From assembly GCA_002321855.1 (NCBI GenBank), contig DCMX01000221.1, positions 1,487-9,318 on the forward strand: DNA of 7,832 bases. Direction: 5' to 3'. The stretch comes from Fidelibacterota bacterium UBA1611. Its GTDB lineage: Bacteria > Fidelibacterota > Marinisomatia > Marinisomatales > UBA1611. The notes beneath the pieces are model-generated. The model was not told the DNA's origin. It worked only from the letters and a program-made list of their open reading frames with translations, and searched no databases. The translations under genes were made by a program, and so were the position numbers. The first letter of the stretch is position 1, and each line of letters opens with the position of its first letter. This document shows positions 1 to 7,829 of this stretch, one piece after another.

Positions 1-1077
1 GATCTTTACTATATCTTGGTAATGACACCCGCAACGGTAACAAAAGATCGTTTCATCTTTGATGGTGAAGCACCTTTTGGTGTGGCTGTGAACCAAGTCC
101 CATCAATGGGGGACCCGACACACTTTCAGCATAGTGTTTCTGCTAACTTGGCACATCTTCGACATGGGAATGAATATGATTTCGCATATACGCTTAAAGA
201 AAATATCACTGACAGCGTTACAACACTGGTGATGGTACATGATATGCAAACTAATATTGTATTTTTATCTGTTTCTCCTATTCAAGATTCATTGTCCCAA
301 TCATACCAGCCGGAAGCTTTTGACCCAAAGCTTTTTGAATTCCCAGATTATTTCTTTGAAGGTTTTCCTATAAGCCTCGGAATGGATTTCACTGATAAGT
401 TAATACGCTTCTCATTCAATGATCAAAGCGATAGCTCTCTTTATCAGGGTATTTATTTATCTGCAACTACACCATCAAGACCAGCACAATCTTTAGCAGT
501 GTTTTTAGATGAAGGCATCCTACAAGCAATTCGTGGAGAAGTGAAAGTCAGGGAAAATGGATCCAAGAAAATCACAACAGAATTCGATATTTCTGGGTTT
601 GTTGAACCAACAGTGATGTTTTCAAGGTTGGTTCAAGAAGATTTTCCAGACTCTTTGAAAAGGCGTTTGTTGCAAGGTGAATCAATGGAAGAACCCCTGT
701 TTGGACCAGACGGAAGATTACCGAAGGTAATTCATGAAAGAAGATTGCCTGATGCCCAGTTTGGTCAACAAAACCCACCCATCCCAGTTAATCCCTTAAA
801 AGGTATTTTCCCGGAAGGACAAGGAGTAACAACTCAAACAAAAGCTTCGGCAGAATCTCCAACGCCTCAACCTCAGGAGCCATCTGAGAAACCCGTGTCC
901 CCTGAAACCCCTATTACGGAACCATCCAAACCGGATACTCCATCCGACACATTAAAACTTGAAGATGCTAAATCTATTCCATCTAATAAGATTGAAAACG
1001 TAGAACCAAAAAAATTACAGTTGGAAAGCACTACCTCAACACCTTCTAATACTATCGATTCCGGGGACAACAATTAA
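1..1077 (+). CDS. Hypothetical protein with Pro/Ser/Thr/Glu-rich C-terminal tail, 5'-truncated
   Basis: The reading frame is open from base 1 to the TAA at 1075-1077, giving at least 358 residues. The TTG at 16 is only an in-frame codon, so the true start is probably upstream of the window. I do not recognise the family. Residues 1 to about 255 have alternating hydrophobic and polar stretches suggesting a beta-rich globular region, with no enzyme motif that I can see. From about residue 258 to the end the chain is low in complexity, rich in P, S, T, E and K, and looks disordered. Near the end it carries two similar short segments, SIPSNKIENVEP and STPSNTIDSGDN. No membrane segment is visible in this part; a signal peptide would lie outside the window. 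The next gene starts 14 bases after the stop on the same strand and has its own proline-rich linker, so co-transcription and a shared envelope role are plausible but inferred. The CDS is certain; its function is unknown. Confidence 0.85.
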   Translation, partial: DLYYILVMTPATVTKDRFIFDGEAPFGVAVNQVPSMGDPTHFQHSVSANLAHLRHGNEYDFAYTLKENITDSVTTLVMVHDMQTNIVFLSVSPIQDSLSQSYQPEAFDPKLFEFPDYFFEGFPISLGMDFTDKLIRFSFNDQSDSSLYQGIYLSATTPSRPAQSLAVFLDEGILQAIRGEVKVRENGSKKITTEFDISGFVEPTVMFSRLVQEDFPDSLKRRLLQGESMEEPLFGPDGRLPKVIHERRLPDAQFGQQNPPIPVNPLKGIFPEGQGVTTQTKASAESPTPQPQEPSEKPVSPETPITEPSKPDTPSDTLKLEDAKSIPSNKIENVEPKKLQLESTTSTPSNTIDSGDNN

Positions 1078-1091
1078 TTCATGGTTTGAAT

Positions 1092-4000
1092 ATGAAGTTT
1101 TTTTATTCCATTTTTAGAAGAATAATTCTATTCGCAATTGTGGTCTGCGTAGCATGGTCTCAAAAGATTGTACATATGAATGGTGCGTACGATTTGGATG
1201 GTGACAACATGCTAGAGTTTTTAGCATTGGAATTGAACCCCGAAACCCATGTTTTTCCTACATCTGTTCGTTATTATGAGATTGATTCAGATAGTTATCA
1301 ATCACTTATCTGGGAGTTTGAGCCACCAATTGAGTTAGAGGGATATTTTGTGGATGCACAAATAGGTGATTTAGATGGAAATGGTATTCCAGATTTGGTA
1401 ATTGTTATGAATCTATCCCGGTTTGGGGCCAATGCCACCCCACATGTTTTTATTGCTGTCTATCAGTGGGACAATGAATCGTTCTCGGAAATACCATCTG
1501 CAACTTTGGATGTTGGGAAACAGGATCGTTCTTTGAGGTGTAATAATTTTGCTTTATTGGATAAGGATAATGACGGTGACCAAGAGTTGGTTTTATCTTT
1601 AGGAAGCCCTTTCCGTGGTTTTGCTTTTGTGGATGTCAATTCGCAAGGGCAATTAGTAATGTCCAAAAAAATTCGACCAGATGATCTTCTTGTTGGCTCA
1701 GGGCTTCTTTATGCTGCTGTTTTAGACTATGATAATGATGGGTATGAGGATTTGCTAGCAATTAGTCCGGAGGGGAATGTGATTAAAGCACAACCCTTTT
1801 ATAATATTGGAGGAGTATTTGATTCCGGACATTTAATCCGTAAAAAATTTGATGGTGTTAATGGGATTTTGCCTCGATCATTTAAGCTTACGGATTGGGA
1901 TGCAGATGGGTTTAAAGATGTGTTAGCGCCATTTAGTTCTGGTGATATTATAGCTTTCACACTTACCCCCGCCACACTTGTTGTGGATAGGGTTCCTGTA
2001 CAACCGGGACCATTAACTCAGATAGATGTTGCTGATTTTAATCAGGACACATTTCGTGACCTGCTAATGCTCTCTGCGGATATTAATGCTTTAACCCTTA
2101 TCTCTGGGAAAGATGGAGGTGTAGAAGGTGTGCGGAATGCAATGTCCAAAGTTCCTACCGATATTCAAGTGTTTGCAATGATTCCGTTAACAAAAATGGG
2201 ACAATATACCGGTAGTGTACTGGTGTCTGGATGGAGTGGAAAGGAAAATTCAATTTATGTGCTTGATCTCGGTGAAAAATCAGCGCAATATGATCAAGGA
2301 TTTTTACTGAGTTCTGAGTTTATTTCTGAACAATTACCGGAACTACTTTCAAATGTGAACGAAGTAAGACCAGAGATCCCTGAGATTTATGTTGAGGTCA
2401 TCCCCGAACAAGCACCTCAAGCCCCACAACCGGAAAAGGAAATCATATTTGAAATGGGAGAACAGCCCGATAAATGGGTCCCAAGAGCATTAGAACCAAC
2501 AGTAGCTGAAGGGAAGGTATTAAAGGAACAACCTAAATCAATACCACCAAAAAAAATAAGCCGAACTCTGGAAACCCCCAAGAAACCTAGGCCAAAGGAA
2601 ACACTCGGACAGCGATTACCAAAACATGTTCTTCCGCGATATGTTTTGACCCTTAATCAACAGTTTGAATACTTGATTCTCAGGGATAGTACTGAAAGGT
2701 TTCATAGTTTTCGTTGGCAAACACCTCCACCAAAAGGAATGTTCTTTCATTATGAGACAAGAACAATTCGCTGGGTGCCTATAGATGAACAACTGGATGC
2801 ATTCCCCTTAACCTATTTTCTGCGAATCAAGGTAGATGAAATAATGGAACCTATCTCGGCGTCTGCTCAGCCCCAGAAGGAATATAAGACCGTTCCAGTT
2901 TTGGAAAGTAGAGATGAAAATCTCTGGTTATATGTCAATGATCCCCCTATGTTTTTGACTCAACCCTTAGGAACAGAATTTGTTGCGGGGGGTGTTTTTC
3001 GCTATGAACCTATTGTCCGAGACCGCAATCGGGATGCTTCAATACAGTTTTATCTTGAAATAGGACCACCTGGGATGACTATTGAAAATGGTGTATTGAG
3101 CTGGAAATCGGACAGTATTAGTGCTGAAACATATGACGTTCGACTAGTTGTTTCAGATGGGTTTGATCGTGATATTCAAGAGTTTCAACTATCTGCTAGA
3201 ACAGGGATAAAAATATTGTCTAAAGCTCCGACCATGGCAACAGTTGGTGAAAAATATCAGTATGATGTAAAAATATGGCGTCAGCGTACAAGCCAAGCAG
3301 CAAAATATAAATTATTCTATGGGCCAAGTGAAATGGCCATCGATGAAAAAGGTATTTTATCCTGGACACCTACTCCTACGCAGATAGATACTGTAAAATA
3401 TGCGGTTGTAACAATCCATGGAGTAGCTTCAGACACGCAGTTTGTGGACATATTTGTAAATCATCCCCCCATCATACAAAAAGCCCCACCACCCATGACA
3501 AAGATAAATGTTAGAGGAGTCTGGGATTTTGATCTACAAGCAACAGACCCCAACAAGAATGATAAGTTGATTTTTACTGCTCATGTTCTACCAGAGGGTA
3601 TGCGCATGGATCCATATACAGGCCGCTTGCACTGGGAGCCAATGGTTTCTCAAATCGATTTTCATAGACTTAAGATAGAAATATCTGACGGATATTTAAG
3701 CCAGTTTATCGAATCAGAATTTTTTGTTAATGCGCCAGTTAAAATTGTATCGGTCCCGACAATGACCGCTACTGTCGGAGATGAATATGTTTATAAACTT
3801 ATCACGGTGGATAGAAATAATGGTTCGCTTCTTCCTTTCAAGAGAGTTGTAAAAGTTGATGATGTAAACAATACCAGAATTTATTCGATTAATATTTCAG
3901 ATGATGTTGCCATTCAAAATATTGATCGCTATTTGGGTGATTGGTATAATGCCAATGCTGTTTATTATGTAGACCCAAACTACCCGGCTGATACCCTTGT

Positions 4001-4961
4001 TTCTAGGCTTAATATGAAGCGATATGTACATTCTGTCTTTTTTGAAGATGAGAGACTATGGGTTCTAATATCGACATTAAATGGACGAACAATCAAAATA
4101 AAGGATTTCTTATGGGAATTCTTTCAGGGGAACAAAGGAAAGCCCCCACGAATTATTGTGGAAAGAGTTAGCCCTATGCGTTTCACTATGACTGAGTTCC
4201 CGAATGGGATGGAAGTGGACGAATCATCTGGAACGATTCGCTGGACCCCAAAAAAGAAACAAATAGATACTCATCGCATTTCGGTTGTCGTTTCTGATGG
4301 ATATACAAAAGATGAACAGACCTTTGAAGTTTACACGAACCATTTACCAACTATTGTATCAAATCCGCCAAGGATGGCTTTAGTTGGGGAATTGTTTAAG
4401 TATCAGTTACGTGTTGAGGATTTAAATAAAAATGCAAATCTTAAATACACAATGGTAAAGGGTCCTCATGGTATGCAAATGGATAAGAATGGAAAGATTC
4501 TATGGGTTCCAAAGGCAGCACAAATAAATTATAACAACTTTGAAGTAGCCGTCACAGACGGATACGGGTCAGACTCTCAATCCAGCCGAATTTTTATCAA
4601 TAATCCTCCAATGATTATTTCGACTCCGAAACCAGTAGGATTAACAGGACATACTTGGCGATATAAAATGACTACAGAAGATTTGAACGGGGATAGGGTT
4701 ACCTATCGTGCGGTACGACTACCAAAATTTGCCAAGTTTGACCGTAGAAAAGGATTATTAGAGTGGACACCCCGAAAAAATCAAGATGGCGCCAATGATT
4801 TTATTTTGATGGCAGTTGATGAACATGGTGCTACCACTACCCATGATTTTCAAGTTCATGTTTTCTATGATCCAAGTGCTAAACAGCTAGTGAATACCGG
4901 ATGGCCATTGATGCTGACATTTGTGGGTGTTGTTTTTGCTTGGGGTGCTGGTCAGATTTAA
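1092..4961 (+). CDS. Large secreted FG-GAP/VCBS propeller plus cadherin-like Ig repeat protein
   Basis: This 1289-residue protein is probably exported and acts at the cell envelope or surface, in adhesion, binding or structural scaffolding; no catalytic motif is seen. Residues 1-23 form a signal peptide (K2, R9, R10, then a hydrophobic core), with A21-W22-S23 before Q24 fitting signal peptidase I. Six Asp-rich loops start at residues 34, 93, 157, 212, 268 and 315 (for example DLDGNGIPDL, DYDNDGYEDLL). They match FG-GAP/VCBS repeats, which usually build calcium-binding beta-propellers. A Pro/Glu/Lys-rich linker spans about 424-516. Seven cadherin/He_PIG-like domains follow, starting near 517, 616, 704, 790, 880, 1083 and 1171. 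Most have an N-x-P-P entry, a D-x-N loop, a G-M-x-x-(D) turn, a W-x-P strand and a closing S/T-D-G. Domain 5 carries a long insert. Residues 1271-1289 are hydrophobic and may anchor the C-terminus. ATG 1092 is preferred over TTG 1086 because it directly precedes the signal peptide; neither has a clear Shine-Dalgarno. The cargo or ligand is unknown. Confidence 0.9.
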   Translation: MKFFYSIFRRIILFAIVVCVAWSQKIVHMNGAYDLDGDNMLEFLALELNPETHVFPTSVRYYEIDSDSYQSLIWEFEPPIELEGYFVDAQIGDLDGNGIPDLVIVMNLSRFGANATPHVFIAVYQWDNESFSEIPSATLDVGKQDRSLRCNNFALLDKDNDGDQELVLSLGSPFRGFAFVDVNSQGQLVMSKKIRPDDLLVGSGLLYAAVLDYDNDGYEDLLAISPEGNVIKAQPFYNIGGVFDSGHLIRKKFDGVNGILPRSFKLTDWDADGFKDVLAPFSSGDIIAFTLTPATLVVDRVPVQPGPLTQIDVADFNQDTFRDLLMLSADINALTLISGKDGGVEGVRNAMSKVPTDIQVFAMIPLTKMGQYTGSVLVSGWSGKENSIYVLDLGEKSAQYDQGFLLSSEFISEQLPELLSNVNEVRPEIPEIYVEVIPEQAPQAPQPEKEIIFEMGEQPDKWVPRALEPTVAEGKVLKEQPKSIPPKKISRTLETPKKPRPKETLGQRLPKHVLPRYVLTLNQQFEYLILRDSTERFHSFRWQTPPPKGMFFHYETRTIRWVPIDEQLDAFPLTYFLRIKVDEIMEPISASAQPQKEYKTVPVLESRDENLWLYVNDPPMFLTQPLGTEFVAGGVFRYEPIVRDRNRDASIQFYLEIGPPGMTIENGVLSWKSDSISAETYDVRLVVSDGFDRDIQEFQLSARTGIKILSKAPTMATVGEKYQYDVKIWRQRTSQAAKYKLFYGPSEMAIDEKGILSWTPTPTQIDTVKYAVVTIHGVASDTQFVDIFVNHPPIIQKAPPPMTKINVRGVWDFDLQATDPNKNDKLIFTAHVLPEGMRMDPYTGRLHWEPMVSQIDFHRLKIEISDGYLSQFIESEFFVNAPVKIVSVPTMTATVGDEYVYKLITVDRNNGSLLPFKRVVKVDDVNNTRIYSINISDDVAIQNIDRYLGDWYNANAVYYVDPNYPADTLVSRLNMKRYVHSVFFEDERLWVLISTLNGRTIKIKDFLWEFFQGNKGKPPRIIVERVSPMRFTMTEFPNGMEVDESSGTIRWTPKKKQIDTHRISVVVSDGYTKDEQTFEVYTNHLPTIVSNPPRMALVGELFKYQLRVEDLNKNANLKYTMVKGPHGMQMDKNGKILWVPKAAQINYNNFEVAVTDGYGSDSQSSRIFINNPPMIISTPKPVGLTGHTWRYKMTTEDLNGDRVTYRAVRLPKFAKFDRRKGLLEWTPRKNQDGANDFILMAVDEHGATTTHDFQVHVFYDPSAKQLVNTGWPLMLTFVGVVFAWGAGQI

Positions 4962-4964
4962 TTG

Positions 4965-6008
4965 TTATAAAAAAGGTTGTAGATAATGCTCTAATTTCGA
5001 TTTTGGATGGAACTCCAATCTGATTTTTACTGCGTATAATGGAATATTGAATTTGAAACCACTTAATTTGATTAAGTCTTTTTCAGTGGTTATCAGGTAA
5101 TCCGCTCCATTGGCTTTTGCCATTTGCTCTATTTTTTTAATGTCTAACCTATTGTAATTATGATGGTCGGGGAATATTTTTTCCCCACATATTATCATTT
5201 TTGTCTGGTTTAGGGATGCTATGAATCCTTCGGGGTCTCCAATAGCTGAGAAAATGTAAATTTTACAATTCTTTATGTTTTTTAAATATATTTGATCGTT
5301 TGTGATAGACCGAAACGTTTTATCCAATTTTATGGTGTTTTTGATTATAGGTAATCCGGTCTCTTTCATTTTACGGATTAGAAGACCCTGTGGTTTATGA
5401 ATATTTATTTTGGTCAAAACTAAAATGTCGGATCTTGATAGATGGTACCAGGGTTCGCGCAACGACCCATAAGGTAGAAGCTTTTGATTTTGGATGGTAT
5501 CCTTTGAATTGATTAGCACTATATCAAGATTTCGATACAGTGCTCTATGCTGAAACCCATCATCCAAAATAATAATATCTAGTTTGAATTTTTTTACTAG
5601 TACCATTCCACCACGATATCGTAGCTCATCTACTACAATAGGAACATTGTTCAGGTTATGGGCGAGCATGAATGGTTCGTCTCCTACATCTTGCCACAAT
5701 TTTGGTTTTGTTTTCCCATCAGTAACTATCACTGTACCCGTGGTTTTCCGTCCGTAACCTCGGCTAACTATACCAACACGCATTCCTCTTGACTGTAAAT
5801 ATTTAGTTATATACTCTACAAAGGGGGTTTTGCCAGTTCCACCCATGGAGATATTGCCAACGCTTATTACAGGACAAGGTAGTGACCGAGTGACAAAAAA
5901 ACCAAAATGATAAAATAAATTTCGCCAGTAAATAAGACCCCAATAGAACAAAGCCAAAGGGAACAGAATAAATACCAAATATTCCTTAGATATTCTGTTT
6001 ATTTGCAT
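4965..6008 (-). CDS. lpxK: Tetraacyldisaccharide 4'-kinase LpxK
   Basis: LpxK transfers phosphate from ATP to the 4' position of the tetraacyl disaccharide 1-phosphate, giving lipid IVA, at the inner face of the cytoplasmic membrane. The 347 residues match the usual family length. Residues 11-28 form the N-terminal hydrophobic membrane-associating segment. The P-loop GNISMGGTGKTP is at 51-62. Other family motifs are SRGYGR 82-87, GDEP 109-112, LDDGFQHRAL 148-157 (acidic metal/ATP region), LLPYGSLREP 177-186, FPDHHNY 279-285 and LITTEKDLIKL 305-315. No key motif is missing. The ATG (6006-6008) lies inside the 3' end of the upstream acyltransferase gene, a 23-base overlap in another frame, which suggests translational coupling. 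No clear Shine-Dalgarno precedes it. The stop codon is 3 bases from the stop of the convergent large surface-protein gene, and no terminator hairpin is visible there. Confidence 0.97.
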   Translation of the reverse strand: MQINRISKEYLVFILFPLALFYWGLIYWRNLFYHFGFFVTRSLPCPVISVGNISMGGTGKTPFVEYITKYLQSRGMRVGIVSRGYGRKTTGTVIVTDGKTKPKLWQDVGDEPFMLAHNLNNVPIVVDELRYRGGMVLVKKFKLDIIILDDGFQHRALYRNLDIVLINSKDTIQNQKLLPYGSLREPWYHLSRSDILVLTKINIHKPQGLLIRKMKETGLPIIKNTIKLDKTFRSITNDQIYLKNIKNCKIYIFSAIGDPEGFIASLNQTKMIICGEKIFPDHHNYNRLDIKKIEQMAKANGADYLITTEKDLIKLSGFKFNIPLYAVKIRLEFHPKSKLEHYLQPFL

Positions 6009-6648
6009 ATTCTAGATTACTATGTTCTATATTATTCATTCCTTTGATAAAATCTTGTTTGCACTGATCGAAATCCATATTCTTTTCAAAAAAGATAGGA
6101 CTACCATATTCCATGAAAATAGTACCAAATGGTTTTTCAATATAAAACGTGTCCCAGTTTATAAATTCCCAGTTTTGAGTTGAATGAACAGCAACAGGAA
6201 CAATAAAAGCGCCAGTTTTTTTTGCTGCCTGAATAACACCTGGTTTTGGGATACGCGGTGGGCCTTTGGGGCCATCAGGTGTAATAGCGAATAATACTGG
6301 TGGGTTTTGTAAAACTTGCACCAGCTCAATGAAGACATCTGGTCCACGTTTTGAGCTTGACCCCCTTAACAAACGCCACCCCAGATTATGACCAATTCTG
6401 GAGAGGATTTCAGCATCTCGATGAGTACCAGCCAATCCATAGTACCCATTTCCAGATAAATGCATAAATGGAGCCAGTAAATGCCCATGCCAACAAGCAA
6501 TAATCACCGATTGTTTTTTTTCTAGTAGAGAAATATAATGTTCTGTCCCTCTGATATTCCATCGGTTTGTACCATACAGGAGCTTCAGTATCCATTTCCC
6601 TATAAATGATTGAAGCCGAGATTTAACTATATTATCAAATACCGGCAT
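5986..6648 (-). CDS. DUF374 lysophospholipid acyltransferase-family protein, LpxJ-like
   Basis: This 220-residue protein belongs to the DUF374 branch of the lysophospholipid acyltransferase superfamily. Visible motifs are CWHGHLLAP 52-60, THRDAEILSRIGHNLGW 75-91 (the family's S/T-x-H-R-D-x-E block), RGSSSKRG 95-102, TPDGPKGP 123-130, KPGVIQAAKKTG 135-146 and PVAV 151-154. The length is normal for the family. Family knowledge: LpxJ of Helicobacter and Campylobacter is a DUF374 enzyme that adds a secondary acyl chain to lipid A and can act without prior Kdo addition. The position between lpxB and lpxK makes an LpxJ role likely here, but many DUF374 proteins are uncharacterised and another acyl acceptor is possible, so no symbol is assigned. 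The ATG (6646-6648) follows the lpxB stop by 4 bases, and its end overlaps lpxK by 23 bases. No Shine-Dalgarno is seen, so coupling to lpxB translation is likely. Confidence 0.93.
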   Translation of the reverse strand: MPVFDNIVKSRLQSFIGKWILKLLYGTNRWNIRGTEHYISLLEKKQSVIIACWHGHLLAPFMHLSGNGYYGLAGTHRDAEILSRIGHNLGWRLLRGSSSKRGPDVFIELVQVLQNPPVLFAITPDGPKGPPRIPKPGVIQAAKKTGAFIVPVAVHSTQNWEFINWDTFYIEKPFGTIFMEYGSPIFFEKNMDFDQCKQDFIKGMNNIEHSNLEYANKQNI

Positions 6649-6652
6649 TGAT

Positions 6653-7771
6653 TTATAGCTTTTCTATAATTGCTTTTGCAGCTCTTTTATAAACACCCGA
6701 TTCACCTAGTGCGTTTCTTATGAGTTGGTAGCCATTCAATATTTTTTTTCTTTCCAAACATTTTTTGTCCAATAAAGGGATGATATTATTGACAAGGTTG
6801 TTTGGTGTCATCTTGTATTGAATTAATTCATGAACAATCTGTTCTCCAGCAATCAAGTTGACCATTGATATATGAGATACGTTAGATAAATATTTTATGA
6901 TTATCCAGGAAAAAAAAGACATCTTATAGCATACGACCATGGGTATTCCTTCTATTGCGCACTCTAAAGTAGCCGTTCCCGAAGAAGTAATAGCTACTGT
7001 TCCAAAGGCCATTGCTAGTCGAGCTTTATTTTCAACAGTGATGTGGTCTGGCAATGGATCCAGAACAACCGTTGGTGCTTTTCCCACTACAGCCTGCAAA
7101 GATGGGACCTTTTTTTGTAAAAGGTATAGGGTTTTTAAAAAAATTGGCCAATGCTGGTCTATCTCTTGTTGTCTGCTTCCTGGGAGCAATGTGATAATAG
7201 GATGGTTTGGGTCTAGATTGTGCAAATTCAAAAATGTTGTTCGTGCTTTTTTCACTGGCGGTCGATCTGCAAAGGGATGTCCAATATAGTTTATCGGTAG
7301 ACCTCTAATCTCAAACCATTCCTTCTCAAAGGGGAATATGGAAAGAGCTTGATTCAATAGGGGTTTCATTTTTTTCACCCTTTTTTCTCCCCAGGCCCAT
7401 GCTTGTGGTAAGATGAAGTAGGTAATAGGGATGTCTAGTTTTCGAATTTTTTTTGCAAGACGCAGATTAAAACCAGGATAATCAATAAGAATCACTCGAT
7501 CCGGCATAGTATGTTTGATAGTTTCAACAGTTTCATCCAAAATATGAAACATGCGATGCAGATTGTGTATTACTTCAGAAAAACCCATAATTGATAGATT
7601 ATTAACATGTTCGATAATTGTTACCCCCACCGATGCCATTTCATCACCACCATGTCCAACAAATAAAATATTTGATTGTCCTTTTTTCATGGCTGAAACT
7701 AATCTAGCACCATGAATATCTCCGGAAGGTTCCCCCGCAACAAGAAAAATAGTTTTTTGAAGGGAATTCAT
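6653..7771 (-). CDS. lpxB: Lipid-A-disaccharide synthase LpxB
   Basis: LpxB is a GT19-family glycosyltransferase that joins UDP-2,3-diacylglucosamine to lipid X, forming the beta-1,6-linked lipid A disaccharide 1-phosphate at the inner membrane surface. The 372 residues are close to the usual length. Diagnostic motifs in order are AGEPSGDIHGA 12-22, IDYPGFN 96-102, LPQAWAW 121-127, GHP 164-166, LPGSRQQEI 196-204, SSGTATLE 263-270, MVVCYK 278-283 and NLIAGEQIVHELIQ 305-318. The N-terminal part fits the acceptor/membrane half and the C-terminal part the UDP-sugar half of a GT-B fold. The ATG (7769-7771) immediately precedes the conserved beta strand leading to AGEPSGD, which supports this start. 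It is the first gene of the visible lpxB-acyltransferase-lpxK operon; its product is the precursor of the LpxK substrate. No Shine-Dalgarno sequence is apparent upstream. Confidence 0.98.
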   Translation of the reverse strand: MNSLQKTIFLVAGEPSGDIHGARLVSAMKKGQSNILFVGHGGDEMASVGVTIIEHVNNLSIMGFSEVIHNLHRMFHILDETVETIKHTMPDRVILIDYPGFNLRLAKKIRKLDIPITYFILPQAWAWGEKRVKKMKPLLNQALSIFPFEKEWFEIRGLPINYIGHPFADRPPVKKARTTFLNLHNLDPNHPIITLLPGSRQQEIDQHWPIFLKTLYLLQKKVPSLQAVVGKAPTVVLDPLPDHITVENKARLAMAFGTVAITSSGTATLECAIEGIPMVVCYKMSFFSWIIIKYLSNVSHISMVNLIAGEQIVHELIQYKMTPNNLVNNIIPLLDKKCLERKKILNGYQLIRNALGESGVYKRAAKAIIEKL

Positions 7772-7823
7772 AACTATCTGTATTAGTTCAACAATTTGTT
7801 TTTAAAAGAATATCGGTTTAAAT

Positions 7824-7829
7824 ATTATA
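7824..7829 (-). promoter_or_regulatory. Possible -10 element upstream of lpxB
   Basis: Read on the minus strand, bases 7829-7824 spell TATAAT, a perfect sigma-70-type -10 hexamer, about 52 bases before the lpxB ATG. Any -35 element would lie beyond the right edge of the window, so it cannot be checked. The 61 bases from 7772 to 7832 contain no coding frame I can support and are very AT-rich, so a chance match is quite possible. If real, it would drive the whole lpxB-acyltransferase-lpxK operon. Confidence 0.2.

Noticed and set aside
16..18. TTG as the start of the first gene
   Set aside because: The frame is open to base 1, no ribosome binding site is visible, and the predicted protein begins mid-domain without a signal peptide, so truncation by the window edge is simpler.
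1086..1088. TTG as the start of the large surface-protein gene
   Set aside because: The ATG two codons later gives a standard signal peptide directly; the TTG has no supporting ribosome binding site.
1137..1148. Lipoprotein signal at C19 of the large protein
   Set aside because: The residue before the cysteine is V, not G, A or S, and an A-x-S signal peptidase I site follows at residues 21-23.
4871..4910. Short palindrome ATGGCCAT near the end of the large gene as an lpxK terminator
   Set aside because: The stem is only 8 bases with no loop or U-tract, and it lies in coding sequence.
6216..6917. Four runs of eight A or T within the acyltransferase and lpxB genes (6216-6223, 6514-6521, about 6742-6749, about 6910-6917) as phase-variation sites
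   Set aside because: Runs of this length are common in AT-rich coding DNA, encode ordinary Lys/Phe-type codons here, and all the frames are intact.
6939..7289. Plus-strand open frame of 116 codons antisense to lpxB
   Set aside because: It lies wholly within the well-conserved lpxB coding region, has no recognisable motif, and fits the shadow of the opposite strand.
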